From positions 248,001 to 312,000 of the forward strand of contig NZ_JATV01000002.1 in assembly GCF_000611675.1 (NCBI RefSeq): a DNA stretch of 64,000 bases, in the 5' to 3' direction. Positions within the stretch are counted from its first letter, which is position 1. The number at the start of each line of letters is the position of its first letter. Below the pieces are notes generated by a model. The model worked only from the letters and a program-made list of their open reading frames with translations, made no database searches and had not been told where the DNA came from. Source of the DNA: Flavobacterium succinicans LMG 10402 (lineage in GTDB: Bacteria; Bacteroidota; Bacteroidia; Flavobacteriales; Flavobacteriaceae). The position numbers were made by a program, and so were the translations under genes. Positions 7,645 through 16,514 of the stretch are shown here, piece by piece.

Positions 7645-8145
7645 ATGGCCGATAATTTAGAACAATCCTTTGTATCGCAATTGCAAGCAAACCAGAATAT
7701 CATCCACAAGATTTGTAGGTTGTATACGTCTGGTGAGGATGCGCATAAGGATTTGTTTCAAGAAATTACCATTCAGTTATGGAAAGCTTTTCCAAAGTTT
7801 AGAGGCGACAGTAAGTTCTCTACTTGGGCATACAGAGTCGCTCTTAATACCGCCATTACGCTGTATCGAAAAGACAAAAGAGCAGTGACTACAACAGAAT
7901 TTGAAGCAAGGCAACATTATACTCCAGAAGTTGAATATGACTATGAAGAGGAAGAACAATTAAAATTAATGTACCAAGCCGTTTACCAATTGAACGATAT
8001 CGAAAAGGCATTAATTTTTATGTATCTTGAAGACAAAGATTATACTGAAATATCCGAAACATTGGGAATTAGCGAGGTCAACGCAAGAGTAAAAATGAAT
8101 AGAATTAAAGGAAAATTAAAAAAAATACTAAATCCATTAGCCTAA
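7645..8145 (+). CDS. ECF-type RNA polymerase sigma factor
   Basis: This 166-residue sigma-70 family protein has a region 2 (DLFQEITIQLWKAFPKFRG, then FSTWAYRVALNTAI) and a region 4 helix-turn-helix (IEKALIFMYLEDKDYTEIS, then LGISEVNARVKMNRIKGKL). It directs RNA polymerase to a small regulon. The next gene, a membrane protein, overlaps by one base (stop and start share an A at 8145). Translational coupling suggests that protein works with it, for instance as an anti-sigma factor, but it has no recognisable anti-sigma domain. Confidence 0.85.
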   Translation: MADNLEQSFVSQLQANQNIIHKICRLYTSGEDAHKDLFQEITIQLWKAFPKFRGDSKFSTWAYRVALNTAITLYRKDKRAVTTTEFEARQHYTPEVEYDYEEEEQLKLMYQAVYQLNDIEKALIFMYLEDKDYTEISETLGISEVNARVKMNRIKGKLKKILNPLA

Positions 8146-8777
8146 TGAAAGAACTGGATTTGTTAAAAAAAGATTGGCAAAAGAACGAAGCTTCTTTTGT
8201 ACAAGTTAGTGAAAAGGACATTTACAACATGATTCATAGAAAATCTTCTTCAACTGTAAAGTGGATTTTGATATTGAGTATTTTGGAACTGGTTCTATGG
8301 TCACTCTTATCTATAGGTGTTAATATAGATGACTATTTCAAAAAAATGAAACACGAAGAATTCACATTGTATTTTAAGATGTATGATTATTTCGATTACT
8401 TTGTTTTATTGGTATTTATTTATCTATTTTATAAAAATTATCGCACTATAACTAGTACAGCATCTACCAAACAGCTGATGCTAGACATTATTAAAACTAG
8501 AAAAACGGTCAACTATTACGTATATTACAAATTGGTTCAAATAGTTTTAGCATTCTTCATTGGTTTTTATATTGCTTTCAAATACAATCCAGAAACGATT
8601 GAACTCACTAACAAAATTGGAAACAACATGACAATCACGATAGTTACATTCTTATTTTTAATACTTTTTGTCGCGCTATTTTTGGTCGTTTTTTGGTTCT
8701 TGTACCGAATTATATATGGACGATTATTGAAACGATTACTAGATAATTACAAAGAATTAAAGAAAATAGATTTATAA
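8145..8777 (+). CDS. four-helix membrane protein, partner of sigma factor
   Basis: This 210-residue protein has a charged N-terminal stretch (MKELDLLKKDWQKNEASF) followed by four hydrophobic segments near 40-60, 82-98, 128-146 and 163-187. The cytoplasmic N-terminal helix and the one-base overlap with the sigma gene suggest a regulator that holds the sigma factor at the membrane. I recognise no domain, and homologues are usually named hypothetical. A strong terminator directly follows the gene. Confidence 0.6.
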   Translation: MKELDLLKKDWQKNEASFVQVSEKDIYNMIHRKSSSTVKWILILSILELVLWSLLSIGVNIDDYFKKMKHEEFTLYFKMYDYFDYFVLLVFIYLFYKNYRTITSTASTKQLMLDIIKTRKTVNYYVYYKLVQIVLAFFIGFYIAFKYNPETIELTNKIGNNMTITIVTFLFLILFVALFLVVFWFLYRIIYGRLLKRLLDNYKELKKIDL

Positions 8778-8809
8778 AAAAAGCGGTCAAAATTTTGACC
8801 GCTTTTTTT
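8776..8809. terminator. bidirectional terminator
   Basis: AAGCGGTCAAAA and TTTTGACCGCTT form a near-continuous palindrome bordered by an A-run and a T-run. It lies between the convergent sigma-factor operon and the plsC-like gene and would work in both directions. Confidence 0.85.
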
Positions 8810-8812
8810 ATA

Positions 8813-9622
8813 TTAATATTCCCATTTTCTCAATTTGTTCAACTCGTTTTCCGCCTCTAACTCCTCTGCGGGTATTACTTTTAAGAACGATGGATGCTGT
8901 TCAATGGCATATTCAACTTTTTCTACAATTTCATCAATGGTTTCGTTTTCATAATCAATTTCGAGGGGCTCTTTGATGATAAACGATTGTAGGATGCCTT
9001 TCTTTTTTAATCGCAACCCTTTTTTGTCGAAAGAACGTCGAAAACCGTCAATCACAATGGGTACCACAATAGGTTTGTGTTCTTTAATGATATGAGCAGT
9101 GCCTTTTCGAACAGGCTTAAAAGATTTGGTCGTGCCTTGAGGAAAAGTAATCACCCAGCCATCGGCCAAAGCAATCTTTATATTCTCTGTATCATTAGGA
9201 TTTACTTCTCTTTTTTCTGTCACATCTTTCCCTTTAGCTCTCCAAGTGCGTTCTACGGTTATCGCACCTACATAAGCCATAATTCTTGGAAGAATACCTG
9301 CTTTCATGGTCTCTTTGGCAGCTACATAATAAATATTCATTTTGGGTTGCCATAGATACCCCACATTAATAATACTATCATCTCGACCACTTAAACTAGC
9401 ATTGAACACATGAAACATCGCCACAACATCGGCAAAATAGGTTTGATGATTGGAGATAAAAAGCACATTTTTATCGGGTAAATTGCGAATAATTTCAGAA
9501 CCTTCAATTTGCAATTCATTAAAACCTCTATATCGTCGGTGGGTAATAACCCCAAAAATTCGAATTAACCATTTCTTGATAAAAAGAATGTGACCAAAAG
9601 GATTTCTCTTAAATAATCCCAT
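8813..9622 (-). CDS. 1-acyl-sn-glycerol-3-phosphate acyltransferase family protein
   Basis: This 269-residue PlsC-like protein would transfer an acyl chain to lysophosphatidic acid in phospholipid synthesis at the inner membrane. Motif I reads FISNHQTYFADV, with five residues between His and Asp instead of the usual four. Motif III reads FPQGTTKSFKP, where most relatives have FPEGTRS. VVPIVIDGFRRSF supplies the last motif. These variants suggest a Bacteroidota subfamily whose exact acceptor is uncertain. A TATCTTTG -7 element lies on the minus strand at 9649-9656, upstream of the ATG. Confidence 0.8.
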   Translation of the reverse strand: MGLFKRNPFGHILFIKKWLIRIFGVITHRRYRGFNELQIEGSEIIRNLPDKNVLFISNHQTYFADVVAMFHVFNASLSGRDDSIINVGYLWQPKMNIYYVAAKETMKAGILPRIMAYVGAITVERTWRAKGKDVTEKREVNPNDTENIKIALADGWVITFPQGTTKSFKPVRKGTAHIIKEHKPIVVPIVIDGFRRSFDKKGLRLKKKGILQSFIIKEPLEIDYENETIDEIVEKVEYAIEQHPSFLKVIPAEELEAENELNKLRKWEY

Positions 9623-9732
9623 TATACTTTATTTTTAAAATTGGAGTGCAAAGATACGACATATTTTCTTAACGTTTAGAAAACGCTAAACTTGCAATAA
9701 ATTTACAATAAATCAAGAAAAACAGCGCTTAT

Positions 9733-10380
9733 TTATGATTTTTTAAGCACAAAACACAAGACTTCTTTTAACTCACTCAGCATCATAGCTGTAGCTCCCC
9801 AAACGATATGGTCATTGATTTTGAATGCTGGAATTGCAATATCTGTAGCATAAGAAGTCGTCAGTTTCGTCTCATGTAAAAGCGCATCACTTAAAAAATC
9901 AGACAATGGCAATTCGATAACACTGGCTACTTCCTTGGAGTCTAAAGTAAATTGCAAAGGTTCTACGGCAATACCTAAATAAGGATGCACTAAAAAATTA
10001 CTAGGCGGAATATACAAAGGAGAAAAAGGTCTGATTACTTCTACTTGCTCACGCGATACTCCAATTTCTTCTTCGGACTCTCTCAAAGCTGTAGTTTCGT
10101 ATTCCACATCTTCATTTTCAAACTTACCACCAGGAAAAGCAATTTGAGCCGAATGAACGCCTTCATAAGAATTTCTTTCAATCAATACCAAATGCGTTTG
10201 CTCTTGTTTTGGGTACAACAACATCAAAACCGCAGCTTTTCGTGGATTTTTATCTGTATAACTAAACGCTTTCAACGATTCGATTCGTTCTTTTGGCGCC
10301 ATTTTTATATGAGAAGCAAAAGCAGGAAGCGGAGCCTCAAGTATTTGAGGGATATATTGCTGAAAATCTTGAAAATTCAT
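9733..10380 (-). CDS. Nudix hydrolase, CoA pyrophosphatase-like
   Basis: This 215-residue protein has a complete Nudix box, GGKFENEDVEYETTALRE followed by SEEEIGV, which binds the metal and cleaves nucleoside diphosphate derivatives. The AAVLMLLYPKQEQTHLVLIERN segment before it and HSAQIAFPGG leading into the box match the CoA diphosphatase group (NudL/YeaB-like). It is probably cytosolic housekeeping. The minus-strand gene stands alone between plsC-like and DUF4268 genes. The substrate assignment rests on family similarity only. Confidence 0.85.
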   Translation of the reverse strand: MNFQDFQQYIPQILEAPLPAFASHIKMAPKERIESLKAFSYTDKNPRKAAVLMLLYPKQEQTHLVLIERNSYEGVHSAQIAFPGGKFENEDVEYETTALRESEEEIGVSREQVEVIRPFSPLYIPPSNFLVHPYLGIAVEPLQFTLDSKEVASVIELPLSDFLSDALLHETKLTTSYATDIAIPAFKINDHIVWGATAMMLSELKEVLCFVLKKS

Positions 10381-10466
10381 AGGTAAAACTTATTTTTGCA
10401 AGCATTCCAATAAATATACTATAGTTTTGTTTGGAATACAAACCAAACTTTCTAAATTCAATTCAA

Positions 10467-10907
10467 ATGTACAGTAAAGCAGAAAATCAGCGGTTAAAAC
10501 ACGATTTTTGGGTAGGCTTCGCCGAGAAATACCCAAGAAAATGGGTGTTGTATGATACAAAAATTAAAGATTTCTCTTTTAAATTTTTTGCAGATAATAA
10601 AAAAGCACAAGTACTTATTGATATCGAGCACCGAAATGATGACTTACGTTCTCAATATTTCGAAAAACTAGAAGCTTTGAAAGGTATTTTGGAAGATGAA
10701 TTCATCAAAGATTTGGTTTTTGAAAAAGACTACACTTTAGAAAATGGCAAAACCATCAGCCGCATATGGGTTGAAAAAAATGGGTACAGTATGAGTAATC
10801 GCAATCACTGGGACTACATTTTTGACTTTTTCTTCGAAAAAATGAATGCTTTAGAACTTTTCTATCTTGAATATGATGAGTTTATAAAAGATATTGAGAA
10901 AGGGTAA
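10467..10907 (+). CDS. DUF4268 family protein
   Basis: This 146-residue protein begins MYSKAENQRLKHDFWVGF, the usual start of DUF4268 proteins. I therefore use ATG 10467 rather than the TTG at 10431. It is rich in aromatic and charged residues (DNKKAQVLIDIEHRNDD, KDYTLENGKTISRIW, YIFDFFFEKMNALE). DUF4268 domains resemble nuclease-like folds in larger proteins, but stand-alone versions have no established role. It has no signal peptide and is probably cytosolic. Confidence 0.75.
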   Translation: MYSKAENQRLKHDFWVGFAEKYPRKWVLYDTKIKDFSFKFFADNKKAQVLIDIEHRNDDLRSQYFEKLEALKGILEDEFIKDLVFEKDYTLENGKTISRIWVEKNGYSMSNRNHWDYIFDFFFEKMNALELFYLEYDEFIKDIEKG

Positions 10908-10913
10908 AGGGTT

Positions 10914-10997
10914 TGGTTTGTGGTTTATGGTTTGTGGTTTCTAAGCTAATTACTATTCACTAATGACTAATTACTATTCACTAATAACTAAGGACTA
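10914..10997. repeat. two heptad repeat tracts between convergent genes
   Basis: From 10914 to 10940 the plus strand repeats TTTGTGG and TTTATGG units, starting a few bases after the DUF4268 stop codon. From 10946 to 10997 the minus strand reads as TTAGTnn units for seven repeats. It includes two near-identical 21-bp blocks (10946-10966 and 10967-10987) and begins at the TAG stop of the convergent gene. This is not a CRISPR: units are 7 bases and there are no spacers. Confidence 0.7.
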
Positions 10998-11396
10998 AAT
11001 ATTATACAAATAAATCCTATTCTCATAATTGATATACAATTGCTTGCGATTGCCTTGTTGTTTGCGAGTAATAATCATCAAAGTGCAGGCATCACCATTT
11101 TCGTCTTTGCATTCAAAAGAATAAATGATATCGGTTTTGTTTTCTTCAATTTCTGCATACGAAAGAATGTTGTACAATTGAAGCATTGGGGTATAGACCA
11201 CAATTCGATGTTTAGAAGTATCTAACGTAATTGGGATATTGATTAAATCTAATTCGGACCAATCTCCCCATTTTCCTTTTTCATTTTTCTGTAGAACACT
11301 GTAACCCGAAGTTTGAAACTTATAGGTTTGAGCGTTTGACAGCTGAAAACAAAAAAACAGGACAAAAGACAAAAATAAAATAGTAGGTTTTGACAT
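10995..11396 (-). CDS. small secreted protein of unknown function
   Basis: This 133-residue protein starts at ATG 11396 (MSKPTILFLSFVLFF), which gives a clean signal peptide ending near NAQ. A longer frame to 11468 would bury the signal peptide. The mature part has short beta-rich segments (YKFQTSGYSVLQ, HRIVVYTPMLQLYN, IIYSFECKDENGDACTLMI). I recognise no domain. It follows the nitronate monooxygenase-like gene at a distance of 22 bases and may be its last operon member. The TAG stop merges with the heptad tract. Confidence 0.55.
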   Translation of the reverse strand: MSKPTILFLSFVLFFCFQLSNAQTYKFQTSGYSVLQKNEKGKWGDWSELDLINIPITLDTSKHRIVVYTPMLQLYNILSYAEIEENKTDIIYSFECKDENGDACTLMIITRKQQGNRKQLYINYENRIYLYNI

Positions 11397-11418
11397 GGGG
11401 AGGCTTTTGGGGTTGGAG

Positions 11419-12363
11419 TTAAAACTGGAGTTGTCCGATTTCAATTTGGGCTTGCTTGAACTCGGCAATCATGGTATCAATAATTTCTTTTACAGGTTGA
11501 ATTTCATTAATTAATCCCGCAATCTGACCAATTTCTAATTCGCCCTCGACCAAATCACCTTCAAACATCCCGCGTTTGGCTCGGGCTCTACCCAGCAAAG
11601 TAACTAACTCTTCTTTGGTAGGACATTTTGCATACAATTCTTGTACGTCATTGTAAAACTTATTTTTAACCAAACGAACAGGTGCTAATTCTTTTAATGT
11701 CAATTGGGTATCCCCTTCTTTTACATTCACAATTACTTCTTTAAAATTATCGTGAGCTGAAGATTCTACCGAAGCAGCAAAACGACTTCCCACCTGAACA
11801 CCATCGGCGCCCAAAGCCATTGCCGCAAGCATTCCCCTTCCTGTGGCAATTCCACCAGCAGCAATCAACGGAATACTGATTTTTTGCTTCACCATCGGAA
11901 TCAAAGTCAATGTCGTTGTTTCCTCTCGACCATTGTGTCCTCCAGCTTCAAAACCTTCGGCAACAACAGCATCTACTCCTGCATCTTGTGCTTTCAAAGC
12001 AAACACAGAACTACTCACCACATGCACCACTGTTATTCCTTTTTCTTTCAAAAAAGCGGTCCAAGTTTTGGGATTTCCAGCTGAAGTAAAAACGATTTTT
12101 ACACCTTCTTCTACAATGATATTCATTATTTCTTCCACATTCGGATACAACATTGGAACATTCACGCCAAAAGGCTTATTAGTCGCTTTTTTGCATTTTT
12201 GAATGTGTTCCCTAAGTACGTCAGGATACATAGAACCAGCACCTATAATGCCTAATCCTCCCGCATTGCTAACGGCACTTGCCAATTTATAACCACTGTT
12301 CCAAATCATTCCTCCTTGAATAATTGGATATTGAATGCCAAAAAGCTGTATAACTGAATTCAT
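11419..12363 (-). CDS. nitronate monooxygenase / FMN-dependent enoyl reductase family protein
   Basis: This 314-residue TIM-barrel flavoprotein belongs to the 2-nitropropane dioxygenase/FabK family. It begins FGIQYPIIQGGM and has GGLGIIGAGS, AEGFEAGGHNG, PLIAAGGIATGRGM and LGADGVQVGSRFA, the phosphate- and FMN-binding signatures. It may oxidise nitronates or act as an enoyl-ACP reductase; the sequence alone does not decide. I start at ATG 12363 (MNSVIQLFG), because the longer frame overlaps the subtilase gene by nearly 200 bases. It lies 11 bases after the S8 peptidase stop and is likely in one operon with it. Confidence 0.85.
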   Translation of the reverse strand: MNSVIQLFGIQYPIIQGGMIWNSGYKLASAVSNAGGLGIIGAGSMYPDVLREHIQKCKKATNKPFGVNVPMLYPNVEEIMNIIVEEGVKIVFTSAGNPKTWTAFLKEKGITVVHVVSSSVFALKAQDAGVDAVVAEGFEAGGHNGREETTTLTLIPMVKQKISIPLIAAGGIATGRGMLAAMALGADGVQVGSRFAASVESSAHDNFKEVIVNVKEGDTQLTLKELAPVRLVKNKFYNDVQELYAKCPTKEELVTLLGRARAKRGMFEGDLVEGELEIGQIAGLINEIQPVKEIIDTMIAEFKQAQIEIGQLQF

Positions 12364-12374
12364 TGAATTGTAAA

Positions 12375-13991
12375 TTAATATTTGATGATTTTTCCTTGAG
12401 CTGAAAAATTTCCTCCTTGAATAGTGTACAAGTATACTCCATTCCACAAGGTTTCTACAGAAAAAGAAGGTGTTGATTTTGAAAAAGGCACCTCCATTAT
12501 TTTTTGTCCTAATAAAGAATAAATTGTAAGCTGCACCTCTTCTACTGTTGAAGGTAAAGTCATACAAACCGTTCCCTTGCTAGGATTGGGGTACAACGAA
12601 AATGAAACATCTTGATTGTCTATTGTAACTAGAAGCCCTTTATTTACTGCCGCACTAAAATCCGGAATTCCATAACCTAGTTGTGGCGTTGGTGTAAAAT
12701 ATTTATCAGCAGATTGAATAATCAAATCTCTAATTTCTTTGTTGGTTTTATCGGGTAAAGCTTGCCATAAGCACGCCACCATTCCAGCCAAAATTGGACT
12801 CGAAAAAGAAGTTCCGTCGGCTGTACCAATATTTCCAAATTCATTAGAAACCACAGAAGATTTTCCTTGTGCCATAACTTCTGGCTTTACCCTACCATCA
12901 AAAGAAGGGCCAATTGAACTAAATACAGCTCTAGTTTTCGAAGCATTAACTGCACCTACCGTAAGAACAGAAACCGCATCTGCTGGTGCAGCAATATTGG
13001 GATTAGTTGTGTTCCCTGAGTTTCCTGCAGAAGCCACTACAAGCATTCCTCTACTAAAAGCAATTTCGGCTCCTCGACTAATAAATGCTGTAGCACCATT
13101 CATATCGGCATAAGTATAGCTATATTTAGAATTATCAAAATCAAAGTAGCCCAACGAACTATTAATGATATCTACACCCAAACTATCCGCTTTCTCTGCC
13201 GCTTCTACCCAAAGCGTCTCTTCAACAGGATTTTCTGAAGCATCATTTTCGGTAACAAAAAGATAGTAAGACGCATCTGGAGCCGTTCCGACCAAAGCTT
13301 GGTCTTGATTCCCTCCCATAGTCGAAAGCACTAATGTACCGTGATTGTCTCCAGTATAGTAATTCGTACTTCTGTTTACATAATTATAACCGCCCAAAAT
13401 CTGATTATTATCTCTCAATTTTTTAAACGGTAATTGGGTATCCACGCCAGGAAAACCCGCATCTAAAACAGCAATGATTTTACCACTCCCCGTATAATTT
13501 TGCTGATGCAATAAATACCCATTCAACATCTGGATTTGATTGGCTGAAGCGCCATAATTATAAGTAATTGCGGTGTTGTATTTTTTTTGAACCTGCTGAT
13601 TTTTTGACACAGCAGTTGTCTTTTCTGTCGCATTTAAGGACTTATCTGCGAAGCTAATTTTAGCAACAAAAGCTAAATTTTTTAAGGAAGTAATATCCGC
13701 TTGAGTACCGCGAACATGCAACGCATTCAACCATTTTGATTGCCCCATAACTGTAATTCCAGCGGACGCTTTTACAGCTTTTATATACGAAGCCGGAATG
13801 GGAACATCTTTACTGTCCAAAGCGATTTTTTGTCGCGTTCTTCTATCAATAGCGCGATGTGAGAGCATCAATTGAGGGTTGTCCAAATAGTTCTGAACAT
13901 TGGTTTTATCCCCAAAATACACCCAAGCATCTTGTTGTGAAAAAACCAAAAAAGATTGGAATAAGAAAAATAAAAAAACTATTTTTTTCAT
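12375..13991 (-). CDS. S8 family serine peptidase with T9SS sorting domain
   Basis: This 538-residue secreted subtilase has a signal peptide (MKKIVFLFFLFQSFLVFS). Its catalytic residues lie in IIAVLDAGFPG (Asp), NHGTLVLSTMGG (His) and GTSFSSPILAGMV (Ser). An oxyanion Asn fits SAGNSGN. The last 80 residues (SLYPNPSKGTV to KIIKY) form a type-A C-terminal domain that directs export by the type IX system and surface anchoring or release. The catalytic Asp is followed by AG rather than TG or SG, which is common in this group. It is preceded by repeat copy C and separated from mnmA. Confidence 0.92.
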   Translation of the reverse strand: MKKIVFLFFLFQSFLVFSQQDAWVYFGDKTNVQNYLDNPQLMLSHRAIDRRTRQKIALDSKDVPIPASYIKAVKASAGITVMGQSKWLNALHVRGTQADITSLKNLAFVAKISFADKSLNATEKTTAVSKNQQVQKKYNTAITYNYGASANQIQMLNGYLLHQQNYTGSGKIIAVLDAGFPGVDTQLPFKKLRDNNQILGGYNYVNRSTNYYTGDNHGTLVLSTMGGNQDQALVGTAPDASYYLFVTENDASENPVEETLWVEAAEKADSLGVDIINSSLGYFDFDNSKYSYTYADMNGATAFISRGAEIAFSRGMLVVASAGNSGNTTNPNIAAPADAVSVLTVGAVNASKTRAVFSSIGPSFDGRVKPEVMAQGKSSVVSNEFGNIGTADGTSFSSPILAGMVACLWQALPDKTNKEIRDLIIQSADKYFTPTPQLGYGIPDFSAAVNKGLLVTIDNQDVSFSLYPNPSKGTVCMTLPSTVEEVQLTIYSLLGQKIMEVPFSKSTPSFSVETLWNGVYLYTIQGGNFSAQGKIIKY

Positions 13992-14040
13992 GCCGAAATG
14001 TACTCAAAAAAACATCATGAATTATAATTTTAAGCGTTTT

Positions 14041-14143
14041 TAGGAGCACAAAATTTGGGATTTCATCACGTTTGGTCCCGCTGTCCTTCCTATCTTTTTA
14101 TCCCGAAAAAGGATAAAAAGGATATTCCCTCCCATCGGGGCTA
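14041..14143 (-). repeat. structured dispersed repeat, copy C
   Basis: Read on the minus strand it begins TAGCCCCGATGGGAGGG and ends TTTTGTGCTCCTA. The internal hairpin has arms CTTTTTATCC and GGATAAAAAG. The 5' CCCG can pair with CGGG of AGCGGGA. It lies between mnmA and the subtilase gene, in the orientation of both. Bases 13992-14040 hold no gene. Confidence 0.7.
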
Positions 14144-14196
14144 GGCGACACTATCTTTTTTTCAGAAGATTTTTTTATAGTTTTTACTTAAAACCA

Positions 14197-14230
14197 ATCA
14201 CTAAGGACTAAGGACTAAGAACTAAAACTA
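14197..14230. repeat. heptad repeat tract at the mnmA stop codon
   Basis: On the minus strand the tract starts at the mnmA TAG stop and continues as TTAGTnn units (TTAGTTC, TTAGTCC twice, TTAGTGA). On the plus strand it reads as repeated ACTAAGG. The same ACTAAGGACTAA string occurs at the end of the 10.9-kb tract. Confidence 0.65.
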
Positions 14231-15403
14231 AGCTATAACCCCAGAACCTAACAACTCGTCCTCTTGGTACCAAGCCACAAATTGTCCTTCAGTAATAGCG
14301 GATTGTGGCTCGTCAAAAATCACATACATTCCTTTTTCTTCTTGATGCAACGTGGCTTTTTGCAACGGCTGACGGTAACGAATTCTAGCCATTACTTCTT
14401 TAGACTCACCCACTGACAAGGCTAAATCGGTGCGAATCCAATGCGTTTCAGAAGCATCAATAAACAATCCTCTTCTAAACAATCCCGGATGATTACTAGA
14501 CAAACCTGTGTAAATTGTATTGGTCACCACATCAGTAGCGATAACAAACAAAGGCTCTGTAGTACCGCCAACGTTAAGTCCTTTTCGTTGACCCACCGTA
14601 AAATAATGAGCGCCTTGGTGTTTTCCAACTACCTTGCCCATATCTGGAGTATAAGTGATTTTATGAGACAAAGAAGCTAAAGTTTCAGCTTCATCTGTTG
14701 AAGTATAAATCGGATGATTTTTATCGATTTGTATAATTTGACCTTCTTTAGGTTGCAGTTTTTGTTGTAAAAACTCTGGCAAACGTACTTTACCAATAAA
14801 ACAAAGTCCTTGAGAATCTTTTTTCTCTGCGGTAACCAATTCCATTTCAGTTGCTATTTCACGAACCTGAGGTTTCGTTAATGCTCCAATTGGAAACAAA
14901 GATTTAGCCAACTGTTCTTGCGACAATTGACATAAAAAGTACGATTGGTCTTTGTTAGTATCAGCACCTGCAATAAGGTGATACAACGGTTTCCCGTCTA
15001 TTTCAGTAGTTCGCTTTTGGCAATAATGTCCAGTAGCCACATAATCTGCTCCTAAACTCAAAGCAATTTCTAAAAAAACAGCAAATTTAATTTCGCGATT
15101 ACACAATACATCAGGATTTGGAGTACGTCCTTTCTCATATTCACTGAACATGTAATCCACAATTTTTTCTTGGTATTGTTCACTAAGGTCAACCGTTTGG
15201 AAAGGGATTCCTAATATTTCGGCTACCAACAAAGCATCGTTGCTATCTTCCAACCAAGGGCATTCGTTGGATATCGTTACAGAGTCATCGTGCCAATTTT
15301 TCATAAATAGCCCAATAACTTCATATCCTTCTTGTTGCAACAAATAAGCTGCAACACTAGAATCTACACCACCTGATAGACCAACAACCACTCTCTTTTT
15401 CAT
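14228..15403 (-). CDS. mnmA: tRNA-specific 2-thiouridylase MnmA
   Basis: This 391-residue enzyme puts sulfur on the wobble uridine of Lys, Glu and Gln tRNAs. The ATP-binding PP-loop is [15 protein letters not shown] at 8-22. [12 protein letters not shown] carries the first catalytic Cys and [13 protein letters not shown] the second. The QRKGLNVGG segment is part of the central domain, and a C-terminal beta-barrel follows. Length fits the family. A TAACTTTG -7 element, running into GCACCC, lies on the minus strand at 15429-15436, just upstream of the ATG. Confidence 0.95.
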   Translation of the reverse strand: MKKRVVVGLSGGVDSSVAAYLLQQEGYEVIGLFMKNWHDDSVTISNECPWLEDSNDALLVAEILGIPFQTVDLSEQYQEKIVDYMFSEYEKGRTPNPDVLCNREIKFAVFLEIALSLGADYVATGHYCQKRTTEIDGKPLYHLIAGADTNKDQSYFLCQLSQEQLAKSLFPIGALTKPQVREIATEMELVTAEKKDSQGLCFIGKVRLPEFLQQKLQPKEGQIIQIDKNHPIYTSTDEAETLASLSHKITYTPDMGKVVGKHQGAHYFTVGQRKGLNVGGTTEPLFVIATDVVTNTIYTGLSSNHPGLFRRGLFIDASETHWIRTDLALSVGESKEVMARIRYRQPLQKATLHQEEKGMYVIFDEPQSAITEGQFVAWYQEDELLGSGVIA

Positions 15404-15471
15404 CAGAATCCTTTTTTAAAATAGGGTGCAAAGTTACAAAAGATTTAGTTGAGAAATTATCCAAGCAAAAG

Positions 15472-16179
15472 TTAATTCGTTTTGCGATTAGATAGTGGCT
15501 CTTGAAAACTCATATTTCGTTTTTTTATCAACTTATCTTTTTCATAAAACTCCCAAACCCCTTCTTTTTTACCCCATACAAAATTCCCTTTGGAAGCAAT
15601 AAAACCGTTAGTGTCCCTAAAAATAGCTGGTCCGTTATACTGCCCCTTTTGATACACTGTTTCTTCTAAAACAATACCTTTATCTGAATAAATCTTACTA
15701 CTTCCATCCTTTAGCCCATCAACATAATGGGTCTCTTCAGCCACTTTGCCATCAGGAAAATAAACCGTTTTCAATCCTGATAATTTACCAATTTTATACA
15801 ACTCTTTCGTCATTATTACTTTCGACTTGAAATGATAATAAATCCATTCTCCTTCAAAAAGTTTATTCACCACCTTGCCTTCGCTTACCTTAAATTTATT
15901 TTGATTGTAAAAAATAGTATACGCCGAATTGTCTTTTTCGTTAAACTCTCGAGTGGCAATCACATCGGCTGCTTTCGTATCATCAAAATACTTAAAAACG
16001 CCTACTTCTTTACCGTGTAAAAAAGTTCCTTCATAACGCAACCTTTTGGATTCTTCATAATAGCCTCTCCAAAGCCCATTTTTCTTACCATCACTATCAA
16101 CTTGATTTGTAATCGCAGTTTGCGCTAACAAAGCTGAAACCTGTATAAAGAAAACCAAAAGCCATACTTTCTTAATCAT
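15472..16179 (-). CDS. secreted MORN-like (YwqK family) repeat protein
   Basis: This 235-residue protein has a signal peptide (MIKKVWLLVFFIQVSALLAQ) and at least five MORN-like repeats of the form DGKKNGLWRGYYE, HGKEVGVFKYF, EGEWIYYHFKSK, DGLKDGSSKIYSD and WGKKEGVWEFYEKD. Such proteins are often auto-named YwqK-family antitoxins. With a signal peptide and no toxin gene beside it, a surface or periplasmic scaffold role is more likely. It stands 69 bases upstream of mnmA on the same strand. Confidence 0.75.
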   Translation of the reverse strand: MIKKVWLLVFFIQVSALLAQTAITNQVDSDGKKNGLWRGYYEESKRLRYEGTFLHGKEVGVFKYFDDTKAADVIATREFNEKDNSAYTIFYNQNKFKVSEGKVVNKLFEGEWIYYHFKSKVIMTKELYKIGKLSGLKTVYFPDGKVAEETHYVDGLKDGSSKIYSDKGIVLEETVYQKGQYNGPAIFRDTNGFIASKGNFVWGKKEGVWEFYEKDKLIKKRNMSFQEPLSNRKTN

Positions 16180-16440
16180 ACTATTTAAAATTTATTGTAG
16201 TGTAAAAAAATCAATTACTTCAAACATCAAAAATACAAATTCATATTTTCCAATTGAACGCAAAGGTACAACTACTTTCTTTCCTAAAAATTATTCAGAT
16301 GAAATGAAATAACAAAACCAACCTTTGTTCTAAGATTTGTTTAATACTGACACTATTAAGTTGAACAAAAAAAGCTTATTCAATGCATTATCAATCCATT
16401 ATACCAATTCAACAAATTATAAATATTTTTTAAAGGTAAT

Positions 16441-16468
16441 TTTGTTTAGTCTTTTGTAAATATATTTG
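16441..16468 (+). promoter_or_regulatory. possible promoter of the FAS1 lipoprotein gene
   Basis: TTTG at 16441-16444 and TATATTTG at 16461-16468 are 16 bases apart, slightly short for a Bacteroidota promoter but with a perfect -7 element, 46 bases before the ATG. A second -7-like TAATTTTG lies at 16437-16444. Apart from this the gap 16180-16514 is AT-rich and shows no gene. Confidence 0.4.
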
Positions 16469-16514
16469 AACAACAAAAAAACATTAACTGTAACTCAATT
16501 AAAAAAAAACGATT

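Noticed and set aside
10946..10987. Two near-identical 21-bp direct repeats considered as a CRISPR fragment
   Set aside because: The period is 7 bases, there are no spacers, and no cas genes lie in the window.
11397..11468. Longer start for the small secreted protein gene
   Set aside because: It would add 24 Ser/Pro/Lys-rich residues before a clear signal peptide and overlap the upstream gene.
12364..12567. Longer start for the nitronate monooxygenase-like gene
   Set aside because: The extension lies within the subtilase sorting domain region and has no family similarity; MNSVIQLFG is the normal start.
15472..16179. YwqK-type antitoxin role for the MORN-like protein
   Set aside because: It has a signal peptide and no toxin gene beside it; the antitoxin name is inherited from automatic annotation.
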